Below are positions 38,101 to 52,700 of a stretch of DNA of 60,000 bases, one piece after another (positions within the stretch are counted from its first letter, which is position 1; every line of letters begins with the position of its first letter). The notes beneath the pieces were generated by a model, which saw nothing but the letters and a program-made list of their open reading frames with translations, made no database searches and had not been told where the DNA came from. Source of the stretch: Branchiostoma floridae (Eukaryota; Chordata; Leptocardii; Amphioxiformes; Branchiostomatidae). A program made the translations under genes and the position numbers. The stretch spans positions 5,038,491 to 5,098,490 of the forward strand of contig NC_049984.1 of the NCBI RefSeq assembly GCF_000003815.2. The letters run 5' to 3'.

Positions 38101-40661
38101 ATAGCCTGGAGCAAGTTAACGTGCTGATTAGATGAGTACATGTCCTACCATACTAGCCCCATCTGGCCAGTACGATTTTTCCATGCGTTCGATTATTCCT
38201 GGATAGATTTGAGTAAATACTGGTTGTTTCAGAGAAATAAAAGGATTTCCTTGCTGAAAGTAAAATTGAATACAAATATGTTATTCAAACTTTGGGCTAG
38301 TGAAAAGATGGTTTGTACCAATACTAAATTCATCTTTTTGCTCTATAGGTCAAAAACAGAACAGATCAGACCAGAAACAGAACCTCCCTATAAACTAGTG
38401 GCTTCTTCCATTGACCCCATGACCTGTAGTGCCTGATACTTTCTGCCAAGGGACCGTACGGCGTTTAGTGAGGGGGGAGGGCCGGTCGCCAGAGGGTCGG
38501 GTCAAAAAATTTTTGCATGGCCCTCCCCCCAGGTAAAATTTTTTTTGCTAGGCCCTCCCCCCAAGACAAAATATTTTTGCTTGGCCCTCCCCCCTCCTAT
38601 CAACTTTGAAAAAAATATTCAAGACGCCAATAAAACACTGCGCTCCCGCATTTGGAAATGTGCTTTGCGTCATACTTTTTCATTATTTTCATCGAGAAGC
38701 AGATCTCTCACCCCTAGTAAAAAAAGGAAAACAGAATGGCTCAAAATATCTGCTAAATAGAGGGATAAATATCTGCTTCATAGAAGCATAAATATTTGCT
38801 TTATAGAAGCTATTTCATTGTTTTGATATTAAAACAACACCTAAAAAGCATCTGTACCTGGATTTCTAGTAGATTTGCGCCACGAAGCGGCGCGCGCCCC
38901 GCTCCCTAAATTTACGTATTGCAAGCTCGCGGGCCTGAGCGGCTTGACGGAAACTATTTTCAATTTACATATATTTTGGACTTTTTCTTGGTTCTGTGCT
39001 GGTAATAACTTACGGTAAATCGGGGGGGGGGGGGAATGAAAACTAAAACGACAGCACGATTCGACTTCCAAAACTGTAGTGGGGAGGGGGGCGCAGACGC
39101 GTGACGCTGATTTTCCCACGGCGGGGTAAGACCGGTCGCCTCTCTCTAGCCGCCGGCGGGCGTGAGACCGCAGACTTGCAGGAGATCTTTTAGAAATGCC
39201 ACGCTTTTTTTGCCACGATTTCCTGCATTGATTTTTTATGGGAAAATTTGCTGGTTAGATGACATTTCTATGAAAAAAAAATACGAGGGTTTCAAGTTTT
39301 TGAGAACGACGTTCCGAACACCATGTTCGGCGCCAAAGGCACGAAGAATCGCAAGGTAGGTCCGGGAGAATTTTGAAATCTTGACCCTCTTAAAAGCTAT
39401 TTCCTTCAGTTTGAGGAGATATTTTGCTGACAAACAAAGCTAACTTTAATAGCATTTCAATTTAGAAACACAAAATTAAAATCCCCCCCCAAACACATTA
39501 TCACGATGTCGGTCATCAAAGGCGCGTCTCAGGCCGGTCACGTCAAAAGGGATCCAGGGAAATTTGCAAATATTTACTCTCGAGCTTTGAAACGCCATTT
39601 CTTACATTTTAAGGGCAATAAGACAGGGGTAAATTTTGCTGGCAGACTAATCTAGAGTTTAATAACATTTCTGTGCGTGAAGAAGGTTTTCGAGGGCGTC
39701 ATGCATAAGCCCCGCCCCCTCCCTTTCGCATTTTCACTGTATCCCAAGCGCCAACCTCGGGCGATCCTTTGCAGAGGTCCAGAAAAATTTTGAAATCTTG
39801 ACCCTCTGAAACGCCGTTTCTTGGATTTTAAGGGACATATTTTGCTGGCAGACCAAGCTATTTTTTTTTTTGCTTGGCCCTCCCCCCAAGTAAAAAAAAA
39901 TTTGCTAGGCCCTCCCCCTGGCAAAATATTTTTTTGCTTGGCCCTCCCCCCCCTGGCGACCGGCCCTCCCCCCTCACTAAATGCCGTACGGTCCCCAAGT
40001 CTGACCTCAATACAATGACATCTTTCCAATTACTTCCTGGCACTCTCATGACAGTGTATTCAAATAGTATGGTACCAACAGACATACAAGAACATAACAA
40101 ACAGACATGCCAAAAAGTAAAACACATAACCATACTCAAAAGCAACAACACTGTTTTGCATAATGAATAAGCCCATGAACCCCCCCGAAGAATTACCCGT
40201 TGCTTTAGAATTAGATGGTATTCAGGATATATCGAGGGAGCTGGCATCATCTAGTACATAATTGGTAATGTTGTAATCAGGTTTTAGCATTGGGGATTGC
40301 ATCAATTTCATAACAACATTCTGAGAATGTTACGGAATTAAAAGATTTCCTCCTCATTTCATCCTGATACCTTTTGGTCTGTCTGGAGAGTTTCTTGCAT
40401 AATATGATAATTTGATTCTTTATATAGGATTGAGTTCTGCCTTGTATATTGTTGAGTCATTTTATTCTCATGTTAACTTATACATATGAACTGAGGCCAC
40501 AGCAACAACCTCTAGTTTCTTTAAGTTTTTGAATGAAGAGAAAAGGAAAGACATTTTATGTCAAAAGTATTTGTAAAACTAAAAGCGACTGAAACATGCA
40601 TCAAGATCTATTCTTGACAGGTTGATCCATTTTGTTGATCAAAATTATGCATGCACACACA

Positions 40662-40714
<53 letters not shown>

Positions 40715-43700
40715 ACACAGGGACACACACACAAATACGCACACCTGCACACACACACACACACAAAGACATACACACACGCACACACACAGACACACAC
40801 ACACAAACTCACACACACACACATAATCAAGAGGCCAATGACCACAAGTACATGCTGTCATTATCATTTTGTAGAACTACATGTTTACAACCTGTATCTT
40901 TACTTAAGAGCTCCATCATTATATAATCCCTGGCACTGGATTAGCCCTGTGCAAAGCCACAAACAGCTGGCAATGTGAGCTATGCTTGGCTGCGTCCCAC
41001 GGCAAAGTATCTGCTGGGACAAACTCTTTCAAAGGGCGAGCTTGCCACAGGCAGTGGCAAGGAACAGATGCCGTACGCCATTGTACGCAAGGAGAGTCGT
41101 AAAAAACACACCAGACATTTGACACATGCTACATACTTGCCTAGCCTGTGTATGTATGCCTGAGGTGTATACTGTGCCGTCAGGCTGGAGATGGCAACAG
41201 CACAGCCATAAAAATTCAACACGCAACACATCAGGGGACGTTATCTGATGCAAGAAAAACCGCGGAAGAGTAGCCGGGTCAACCTGTCTTCAGGCATATG
41301 TGATATAAGTAGAACCTGTTGTGACATGAACGTTATGTTATAAACCAAAGGATATGCAGGGCTCGAAATACCACCTGCATACGCAGGTCAGTGCAGGTAA
41401 AATTGGAGCTGTACAGGTATTTCTGGTGTCTACCTGCACCTAACATGCACTGGTCCATGTCCTGGGATTTATACATAAATGTCCTATGATATAGGTGTAT
41501 GTGAATTGCTATTAGCTGCATTGACTGTTACCGCCTATTAGGTATAAAAGAAAACATAGCAATGGTTCTTCAACAATTTTAGTATGATCCATACTTTCTA
41601 AATTCAGAGTGGTGCAGGTAAAATTTGTCTGGTGAGGGAAATTTTCAATGTTACCTGCACCAGTGCTTGTATGCAGAAAAAGGATTTCGAGCCCTGATAT
41701 GCATCTGGGCATTTTGTACTTCCATCCCATCTCCTCCATCGGCTAACAGGTTGTACGTATAAGAAAATGCTAATCTTGCCTGCTGGCTATGTGAGAGTAT
41801 GGTGATCGTAAAATATATGTGTGTCAGGTAGGTTGGAATATGATTTGGGGCAGTGTGAAGGAATGATGTTGATCATGCCAAGCCTCGGGAGCTTACAAGG
41901 TTCCTGACATCGCTGGATGCAGTTGGATGCAGCTTAAGAAATGTCACATACAGTTAATGGGAAGTCAAAATCACAATTGCTGCAGTACCAAAATGTTCCT
42001 TAATTCTCTGGATATCACCTAACATTAGTTCACCTTTATCCCAGGGGTAACCCATATCTGTTGTATCTGTAAACAGGGTATGTAGCCTTGTAGGGATATC
42101 AAGTCGATAGACAGTGGTTTCAAATTGCATTGCAATATTTTCAAAATACAAATGTATTGCAGTTTGAATATACCGTCGATTGGGTATTTGTAGATACCCT
42201 GTTCAAAACGGATATAGGTTACCCTGCGGATAAAGGTGAACTAGCGTAACATGTATCTTGGTGAAGAATACTGGTAGAAAAAGGCTACAGATGTATAGCA
42301 CCAGACAGAACTTTTATGTGGATCTCTGTCACTAGGTCAAAAGTCAGACATGTCAGCTGCTACAAAATATATCATAATCTTAATTGACACTATTGGGTTG
42401 GCTTTCTTCTGAGTTGTGCTTTGTTAGAAAGCTGAACCCCTTGAAGGTATGGATATGTGTCTGTGTTCTTCTGTGATTGACAACAGCAACTGCAAGTATA
42501 GCACAAATGTCCTCATGGGGACCTTCACTACATGTAGGCCCAATTTACAGAGGCACTTTGAACAACATACGTTGTTTGTCCTAGGACAGTGACCTAGGAC
42601 AGTTTTCGTTTTACACACACCCCTGCGGCACGCCACAACGCATGGCGTTGCCGTGAACTCTGGGGACCTGCCGCGTCGTGAGTCACCTCCGGAGGTGCCA
42701 CACTGTGGCGCGCCGCAGCGCGTCATTTTGTTTTTACACGGGGAAAAAAGTGTCTAAGGACACACGCCGTGCGTCAGATGACGTACGTTGTTTTATTTTT
42801 TGCCTCGTGTAAATCGTGCCATAGGAAAACATCAAACTGGTTAGTAATAGTAGCATGAGAATTGGACCCACTGATTCTGGTCTTATTGCTCAAAGCAAGG
42901 GGTCAAAGGTCACTGTTTGTTTGTGGTGACCCCGTCCCTGTTAAATTCAGGGACTATCAATCAAATTCCAGGCAAGTCTGCTCCATTTGATTTTCAATTT
43001 AAGATTGATTGATTGATTGATTAATTGCTGATATCATCAAAAGATAGTTTTGATGTTAGTTTCAAATTCTATGTATCTAGCAAGACATTATTGACAAAAC
43101 CACAGTTCGTAGGATAAACTTGCACAAAATATGCTAAAGATAAAAGGAACATAATGTAAAGTGCTTGAAAAGGCATAAGTTGAGCACTTTTGGGACAGAG
43201 CCAGTGTCTGATCACTACAGTATGCTTTGCCAGAGGGGGAGGAAATGTCAAGACTCAAAATGAAATGAGAATATTGTACAACAGCACAAACTAGAGTTCA
43301 GCGACCTCATACCTCCATGAAAATTTAGAGCTTTCGTAAATTTCATGCAATTGACTAACACATTAACATAATTTATGCATGGTATTTTTCATCATTGACT
43401 AACGTACACATGTCACAATTATAAAATTCCCATTATTAATCATAAAGCGTTTTTGCAATTTTTACACAAATTATGCAAATAAGTTCCTCATTACCATATT
43501 TGGTATCTGCTTATATTCCACCTATCATAGTTAACATGTGTTACATTTATTGAAGTCCAGTTATTGAAAACAATGGAATTAGACAATTCCTCATTAATTA
43601 TGCAAATTAAGTCCTCATTTGCATAAAATGTATATCATTATGAACATCTTTGCTTAAGGTACCCGCATGCCTAATATGATGCCAATCCATCAATCCTTTC

Positions 43701-46700
43701 TGCAGTTATCCTCTTTAGAATGTCTTGACAAAAACGCCCCTGCAGTTCCGAAATTAAATGTTAGGGGGCTGAAACCTGCCCCACTTTGTCATGACACTGC
43801 AAGCTATCTACCAGCCAAATGTCAAGACCATATCACATCCAGGACAAGAGATACATTGAAAAAACTGCCATGATATAATATCCTCATTAATTATGCAAAT
43901 GTACTCCTATTTTGCATAATTAGTATTTAATCTTGTACAACATTGTGTAAGGTACCTACATACCAAAAATCATGAAAATCCGTTGTTCCCTTCTTGAGTT
44001 ATCCTCGTCAGAAGTTTTTGACAAAAATGCCCCTGCTATCCCAAAACTAGACGCCAGGGGGCCCAAACTTACGTCATTTTTTCCTGAGCACAAGAGCTAT
44101 CTAATTCTTAAAAATCATGACCATAGCATGGTCAGAACATCGAGATAGCAAAACCGGAAGTTGCGCTGCAGTACCAAGGTCACACACCAGGGGGCCCAAA
44201 ATTGACCTTGACCTTCGTCTTCCCAACCCCTACCCACATACCAAATATCATCGTAGTCCATCAAGAGGTTCTCAAGTTATGATGACCACAAATATGCGGA
44301 CACACAGACACACACACACACAGACACACACACAGACACACTCAAAACTATACCTCCATTTTTTCATGGAGGTAATGAAAACAGTTGGTTAGGTTATATT
44401 CAGATCTCTATTACAAAAGTATTAGTGACTGATACGTCACTATTCACTGTGTGCAGTTGATACGAGACAGAGGTTCACCAGGCCTCCATCTGGGTGATTT
44501 GTAGTGAATCATCTACTCCAGATGGAAGGATTTGTACACCGAGGTATGCACCTACTCTTTTTCCAAAGGTGTGGTGGGTTCTTTAATGTGCGTGGGGTGT
44601 GGCTCTCCCCAAACACTGGACTTCCATTTAACGTCCTATCCGAGGGAAGCTTGAAGACATAGTGTGATCTTCTTAAAACTCAAGGATCAAGCTATGGAAT
44701 TGGTCTATAGGTGATACGGTGACAGAATTTTTCAGCCACAAAATGACAAATGTGTTTAAATTCTTTCTTGCAATCCTTTTTTGTGTACCAATTCATAATA
44801 ACAGGTGGTTGTTAGTGTGTTGGCATAACTATTCCTGATCACAGATGTCTGAGTCTCCTGGGAATACTTAAATCAGCTTAGCTGAATGCAGGTTAAGTCA
44901 TCAATTATTTTCCAGCAACAGTAATTCAATTTTCTTCAGAACGCATAATGGCTGCCACTAAAGACCCAAAACAGAGCTGTAAATGATACAGTATTGAGTA
45001 AAATTCTTGCTTTGTGTTAATGTAAACAATATAATTCATTACCATTCGCTTTCTGCACCTATAGTGTATAGAAATAACAACTAAGACAGAAAAATAATTC
45101 AAAAGATATTATAAAAAGGAAATCTTTGCATATAATCTTGCCGTATAAAAAAATGGAAACAAAATGGAAATAAAAACATTTGACATCACGCCTTCACGGC
45201 CCTCCTGCTAAAAAAAGTTGGAACCACCACAAGTTATCTTCATTGTACAGTGTATTTGCACATAAAACAACAGCTTATTTGATTTCTTTGCTCAGGTATT
45301 TCAAGTGTACGCCTGAACAAACAAAACGTAAGTCACTTTGATTTGAACAGGAATTACATTGGTACATTTTTATAGTGGGTAGAAGGTCGCAACTTCAAAT
45401 AAACTACACAACCTTTACCTATTGTATTTGACACAGTCAGTCAGTCAGTCATAGTCATAGTGTATTACAGCACCGTTGGGGTTACATTGACAGTCATGTT
45501 TAAATGTACTGACCTATCACAATCATCCTAAATAGACTCAAACGACACACCAAGCTAGAAGATATTGATAAAGAGATGCTCTTTAGCAACGGTGCCCTTC
45601 TCAATACACATATCTCTCCATGTACCAACACATAACCTTGTTGAGATCCAACCAAGCATAAGAATCCCATGGAAAACAAACATACTACAACAAATAACGC
45701 AATCTACTCCACACACTGTCAGTGACCCGCGGATGTTTACACTTTTACACTTACGGCGGGGAAAAAAGGAGCGCCGAAAAACATTAGGTGGCTTCTAATC
45801 CCCTCTAAGAGGAAAGCTGTAGCTAAAATTTTAAGTAAAAAGGAAGCAGTTGTAAAAGTGACAGACTCTCTTTCTCTTCAATTGCCATTTTGACAAATGA
45901 AACATTTCATTAAATAAAGAACGATACTTTTAACAAGCTTTTCAAAACGCTTGTAAGGTAAATTTACGTTTAATGTTGTTTTTTCTAGTGTGTGACGGGT
46001 TACTAGTATCATACATGTATTTTGTAACCAAACAATATATTACCAGTTACTATTTGAAAACTTGTAATGTTGTATACAATTTAAAAGCTGGTGAAACCAA
46101 GCGTTTCGAACTCAAAGTAATGTAATTCAAAGCACACCCTCTTCAGGGCATGTTGTTTTTGGCGAGCCATCAAATGCTGCCCATGGCTCTACATTACCGG
46201 GAAAGTTTTTTCTAGGCGATGTGTTGTGGTGTTTGGCTACATGAAGGGGTTCGTTAAGTTAACATATGTGTGAAACAGGGCGCATGACATGGTATTCAAA
46301 TAGACAATACCTAAGGGTCAAAGGTCACAGTACAGCTTGTATCAGTTGTAACCTAGGGATGTGTACCTGTTCCCAATGACTTAACAAATTACAGTAACAC
46401 AAAGAAGTCATTCAGGTAGAGTCTGCCAAACTATAGAACTCTCTCAACTACAACTGTTTCCCTCCTGTCTTCAACTTATCAGCCTTCAAAATAAATGTCC
46501 ACCGCTATCTCTGAGTACAATTGTTTCCAACTTCTTAGTTCATTGCCTTGTAGTGGTCTAATGACCTTGCTCTGAACAATCTCATTTTAAAAAAGTCCAA
46601 GATTCTGGTACATCAATGTATATATACTAGTACAAAACCTACGCTCAACTATCAATAGTATCAGTACGTACATTTTGACTTACATTGTCACTTATAACCA

Positions 46701-49700
46701 GTTATCTATCACCAGATAAATATTTAAACCTTGCATGGGCATTGAAATCAGCACCATCTTTGATTTGAGATCCTCTGGAAAGCAAGGTCCTCTGCATAAG
46801 ATACCTGTCATGAAAACTATAACATTCTGTTAACTGTTTATTGATGTTTCTGTCATCATCAAAAACTGCAGGTTTCTTTGTCGCATTATACAGGTACAGA
46901 TACATGTCCAGACTTGTACTCAAACCTTTGTACGTGTACTTATGTTTAGTTATAAAGCCTTTAGTTCGGATTTTAGTTAATTTGTGTATGTTTAAGCTCA
47001 ATTTTTCTTACATCTTGATTATGATATTCTTGAATTCTACTTATCGCTTCAAAGACTGAGCACAAAAAAGTAACGAAAACAAGAGTTGTCACAGGGTAAG
47101 ACAGAAATACCATTTGTTAACTGGATAGACCAGTTTAGTTGCATACATTCAGAACAGCACATTCTACATACTGCAGTCTTCAAATATACATTGCGCATTT
47201 TCCCAGATTTTATCAAATTTTGGAACCCTTATCTTGGTTGCATGCTTCCGAGATCGAACTCCTAATTGTGAATCAATTTACTCCGTGCCTACTGTATCTA
47301 ATAGGTCCTGAATCAGGTCACATTATACACCTAGGATGTAGTTTAATCAATGGTATAACTGATTCCCTTTTAGAGTCGCCAATAAATTCAGTAATGTTTT
47401 GGTCTATATAGCACGACGTGACATAATTATGGCCCTGCCATTTTTATCTGTTAGATATAAACCATGTGGACGTAAAACATACCAAAATCCCTTTAAAGGG
47501 CGCCGTGTCAAACTGAATGTGGTACGGTACCATTAATTTTTGACCCGTCATGCTATCTTTTTATCGAAATGTCAGAAATGCGGGTGACCTCATACATTGT
47601 AATCATGTGTGCATGGCACTATCTATTTCAGAAAGCTACTTTGTAGTATGTACCTTTGCGGCAAAGGCAATGCCCTACCTAGTTTGGGGTAAAAAAAATT
47701 ACACTTTATATATACATGTAATTTATATAAAGGAGTATATAGCAGTGGTCTGAATTTGATGCTAGACACATGAATTCAAAGATTTACAAATGTACATGTA
47801 TGTACAGTAGAAGCCGTTTAAATGCACTCGCTATTTATTGCCAGTACATTTTGTGCAATTATCCGGATGGTGCAACAAAGCGAAGTTATCTAGCTGGACC
47901 GCATCACTACGTGACTTTGGGAATCTGTGCAATTAACAGAAATGTGCAGTTATCCGTTGTGCAATTAACTGGATTCTACTGTACCACAAACTTTGACTTC
48001 CTTGTTGCTTTGAAATTTATGAGCCGGGAAAATTTACAGTATCATGTGTAAATGTTCAAAGTAGCTCTAATACAGACATAAATGTGAGAATTGCATGTTT
48101 CCATGTTAATCATTAGTCACAAACATTACTCTGAAGTATCTCGCTTCCATCTATTTCTAGCCTGGGTACCATCTTCAGTTGTAGCTGCTGGCTCAATCTT
48201 TTCGATTGCTAACACAATGCTCGAAATACTTTTTTCAGCCTTGTTGCCCAAGAAGCAAACCGAGTCAAAAGGCAAGTTGCGCCATCAACATTTCAGGTTG
48301 GCTGCCCCACTTCCAAGTAATTATTTTCTTCAGATCGGCTACTTATCCATTATCTTTTACTGTTACATGTAAATACTTATGTTTTATCTTATACAGAAAT
48401 AAACAAAAGCTTACGTACATAGGTAAGGAAAAACTGCAAAATTTCAGGTTGCGCACTGTGCTGCCTGAGTTTAAAATCAAGTTGCGCCAAGCAAAATGTG
48501 GTTGCATTTGCAAGTGTGCAAGTGGGTATTTCAAGCACTGTAACAACAGTCATCCAGTCATACTTCCATGTGTGTTCCATCGCCCAGGCCTTGGTGAGGT
48601 TGTATATATGTAAATAGCTCCCTGTGGGTCAAGGGGCCGCACTCTGTACTCAATTATCGTGAACACTACCTGGACCGTGGCGTCATTGTTCACTGTTGAC
48701 TTTGCCGCAGACGGTAGTGTTGTAGCCAGGACAGCTTCAAGTACACTCTGGGGTTGGCTATGGTACACACTGTCGGTCACTTGTGGGAGCCCTCAAAGTG
48801 TGTAACAGAAATACGAGAGAAAGGAGAAGACGCTACTGTAAGTCGTAAAATGTTTGCTGTGGCTTTGTAGGCTACAAGTCATCGCAAACTTGTCAAACTG
48901 TGAACATATACTCTGTCTTCTGTTGCGTTCTGTTACAACTTTGATGGTTGCTTCAAATGCGAATATAACATACTGTAATTGTAAACAGCTCCTCTACCCT
49001 CCTATCCTGAAAGTAAGTCCACACAAATTTAGGTCAATTTACAGTACTTTCTTAAATGTCTACTGAACAATATTTATGCATAAACATTACACATGTATTA
49101 GATGTCACATTTATTACAAAACGTCACGTGATGTTTGCGTTACATTTTACAAGTACGTATAAACATAACATTTCTACAAGGAAAACGCTGCATTGAGAGT
49201 GATTGACTCTAGACCAGAGAAGGCACTCACTTCAGTCGTCATAAGTAGCCAGAGTCGTTTCCATGTTTTGAAAAGTGAGTAGCTCTCAGCCTGAGAGAAG
49301 TCTACACTACTTCTGGCACGGTTCCAACATTCCAAAACATACACAAGATTTTCAGATGTTCTGCAAGGCTTAAGACCCAACTGAGATGTATCAAGTTTAC
49401 CGCTAATCTGTTTATATCAGACCAATGGTATGCCGGCAGGTAACCGGAGTAGGAAACTTCGTTACCTCCAGATTGCTTGTCTTAGAAAAAACACCTGGAA
49501 AAGAAGCATTCGCTTCCATGACTTCTCTTGTGTAAAGAGTATACTTGAACTTTGATATGCAAATATTTTAGTAAAGAGTCAGGGTTCTAGCTAGTGCATT
49601 TTAGCGTAGTGGGCCACTACGCTAAAATCTTTTACCACTACACTAAAATAAGGGCCACTACGCTAATTTTTAACTAGTGTAGTGGTGCTTGGCTATCATT

Positions 49701-52700
49701 TGCTTGTTCAACAATGTCTAATCAATGTCTGAACAATGAAAAATGATGATATGCCAGTAAAAACTGACCCCCAAATCCTTCAAATTACATGTGATGTTAA
49801 CAGAGTGCCAACTTTTAACTCTACAATGACCCCCTTCCACACCAATCTCCAGATTGGTCGCTTCGCTACCATGCCATTCCCACTACGCTAAAATAAAATC
49901 CTGGCTAGAACCCTGAAAAGTATCTCATTGATATTTTGCTGGGCATTAAGGTAACAAATATTGACACAAAATGTATATGATTAACCGAATAATCTTACAT
50001 TATCAAGCAAATCATCTATTTGGTCATGGTTTTCAAAACATGTAGTCAGGCTGAAATCAGTCTTTTATTTGGCACTTATTAGACACAGTGCTTAAGTTTC
50101 AAACTTATATCCAATAAACTACAAACTGTCAAGAAGTTTTAACCAGTAGTAGTAGTTACATGTTTATAAAGGTTAGACATTAAAAGGCATGTCAAAATCT
50201 CTACAACTGAATAAAAATTGGATTTACTACAGTAAACTTCGAGTGACATCCATCACTTTTCTTCGATTTTTACTACAATAAACTGGCCGACAGAACAATT
50301 CAATACAAGCACATCTAACTGGAAGAAACAACTCAGTCATTAAATCATAATAACTGTATGCAAATGTCACAAACAATATAAATTATCGTTCCTACATACG
50401 GTAAAAGATACCATAGGAACTGTTATTCAACTTATTGTGATGCAGAGCAGGGTTCCATATACTGGTAATTATGTTCCTCCAACAGAATAAACTGTTCAAA
50501 GGTTTAACCTTCTTGATGGTGTGGAATACAGAATTAGGCGGGGGTCGATCCCAAGCTACCCAAACATATTTGACACATACTATTTCTATATATCACAAAG
50601 ATATCTATATACTGTATCACAAAGCACAGTAGGGACATCTTCACTGGTTAGTTTTAAAGAACGCTTGCAGATAGATGTGCAAAAGTTAATTTGATTTGAA
50701 ATTGATTGGTAATGCCAGCCTTGTATGCGCCTTAGCCCGTTTTTGTTGTTAGTATTTATGTTATTCTTATGTTGCAAAATGATGTTTATGTTCATGTCAT
50801 TTTAAGTTTCGTTATAATCTCAATTTTGTTACTTTTGTTTGTCATTGTATGTAATATAGAGCAGAAGACCCCCATAAGCTCATTGTGAGCTTCTTGTCCA
50901 ATGCTCTAAAAACGAATGCGAATAAAATAAAAATAAAAGTTAGGTGTGACGAGTCGTTCAGTGTAACATAACCAGCTGCTGCCGCGCCGCGTGCCTGCGA
51001 AGCTGGTGTGTTACACCGAAGGGCGGTTATACCGGCTAAGTCAATACAGATACAGATACAGGTACTACTCAGAACTGTTTGGGCTTGCATTTTTAGGCAA
51101 AGGTGAGGGGAGGGGTAAGAAATCCTGGCCACCACTTATCCCCCGACCCAACCTCTGCTTGAAGAATACAAAACTGTTACATAATGCCTAGAGGCAGTGT
51201 GACGGTTATGCAAAACAAACGAAACAGGAACACGGTCATCACATGATGAAGGACACTTCTGTACAATACTTCATTTTCCCAAGGTACTTACTAAGCCTAA
51301 TAATGATGGGAACTACCTGCTACTATCTGATGGTGGCCTACAGTTACCACTTAGTCAGGGTAGAGACCATAATCTGTGACAGATAAGCTTCATGGTGCCA
51401 ATTAAGTCGCATGTCACTCACATCTGCAATTAGGGAAAGTGTGGGTAGATTATGGAGTTAGGAACAGCAGAATGAGCACCAGGAACTGTAACGAACAGCC
51501 AGCGGTGCGGAGAACTTTGGAAATAACAAGGCAGGGCTCGAAATACCACCTGTATACGCAGGTTAGTGCAGGTAAAATTGGAGCTGTGCGGGTATTTCTG
51601 GTGTCTACCTGCACCTAACCGGCACTGGTCTATGTACTGGTACATAAATGTCATATGATGTACGTAGGTATACAACGTATGTCGATTGTTATTAGCTGCA
51701 TTGACTGTTACCACCTATAAAGAGTAACACGTTAGAAGATAAAATAGCAATGGTTACTGAACAACTTTAGTATGATCCATACTTCCTAAATTCAGAATGA
51801 TGCAAGTAGAATTTTTCTGGTGCAGGTAGAATTTTTCTGGTGCAGGTAATTTCCAGTGTTACATGTTACCTGCACCAGTGCAGGTATGCAGAAAAAAGTA
51901 TTTCGAGCCCTGCAAGGGAAAAGGCTTACCACTTAATCACAGTCAATTAAGTGCTGGATGCAGACAATGCATTGTGACTGACAAAATCAAACCAGTTACT
52001 TAATAAGTAGACTCTGGGGATATTATGGTGAAAACAATATGGAGCAAATGAGCACTTCCCAAATATCATGTGACAATGCTACATAAGATATCCCAAACCC
52101 ACCCCCTTCTGCTATCTCTTGGCTAAAAGATAACAGACTTTGTTTACTGACTGTACAGGTATATTGTAGTTCTGTGAAAATGTGACTCATACATGTAGGT
52201 GGAATTAACTATCACTGCTGGTATGTATGTATTTATAGCACAGGTGCCACCCTGGACAGCTTATATCTGCTTCCGCATTCACTATAGTTATCTTTCTATC
52301 CAAACGCAAATTCACAGCAGGCGAGATTTGGCATTACAGTATTGGCTAACAAGGTATATACTGGTGGATTCTATGTAAAAGGTGCAGAGTGTATGGAAAT
52401 AACCTTTAGGACTGAAAATAAGTTGCAACGTAAAGCAATAATCAAAATTCAAGTAGTTGAGTTTGATACAGAAATTCAAGGGATATCTAAAAACATTACA
52501 ATATCATTTGAATCTTTATTTGAGGGGATTACCCTATACAAAGGGGGTTTTTATTGCTCAGAAATTGACCAGCTATCATTTTCCCAAATTATTACCAGAA
52601 ATTGACCAGCTATTATTTTCCCAATTTATCACCAATCATGTGAAGCTTCCTCGTGAACTTCCCATGAAAGTTTACTAGCTGGCGCAGTGGTGGGGTAATC

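Noticed and set aside
40652-40825. CRISPR-like regular repeats
   Set aside because: Simple dinucleotide repeat in a eukaryotic genome; no spacer structure.
40601-40926. Cys/Val-rich and His/Thr-rich repeat proteins
   Set aside because: They are translations of the CA/GT microsatellite; the same holds for the frame at 22775-22966.
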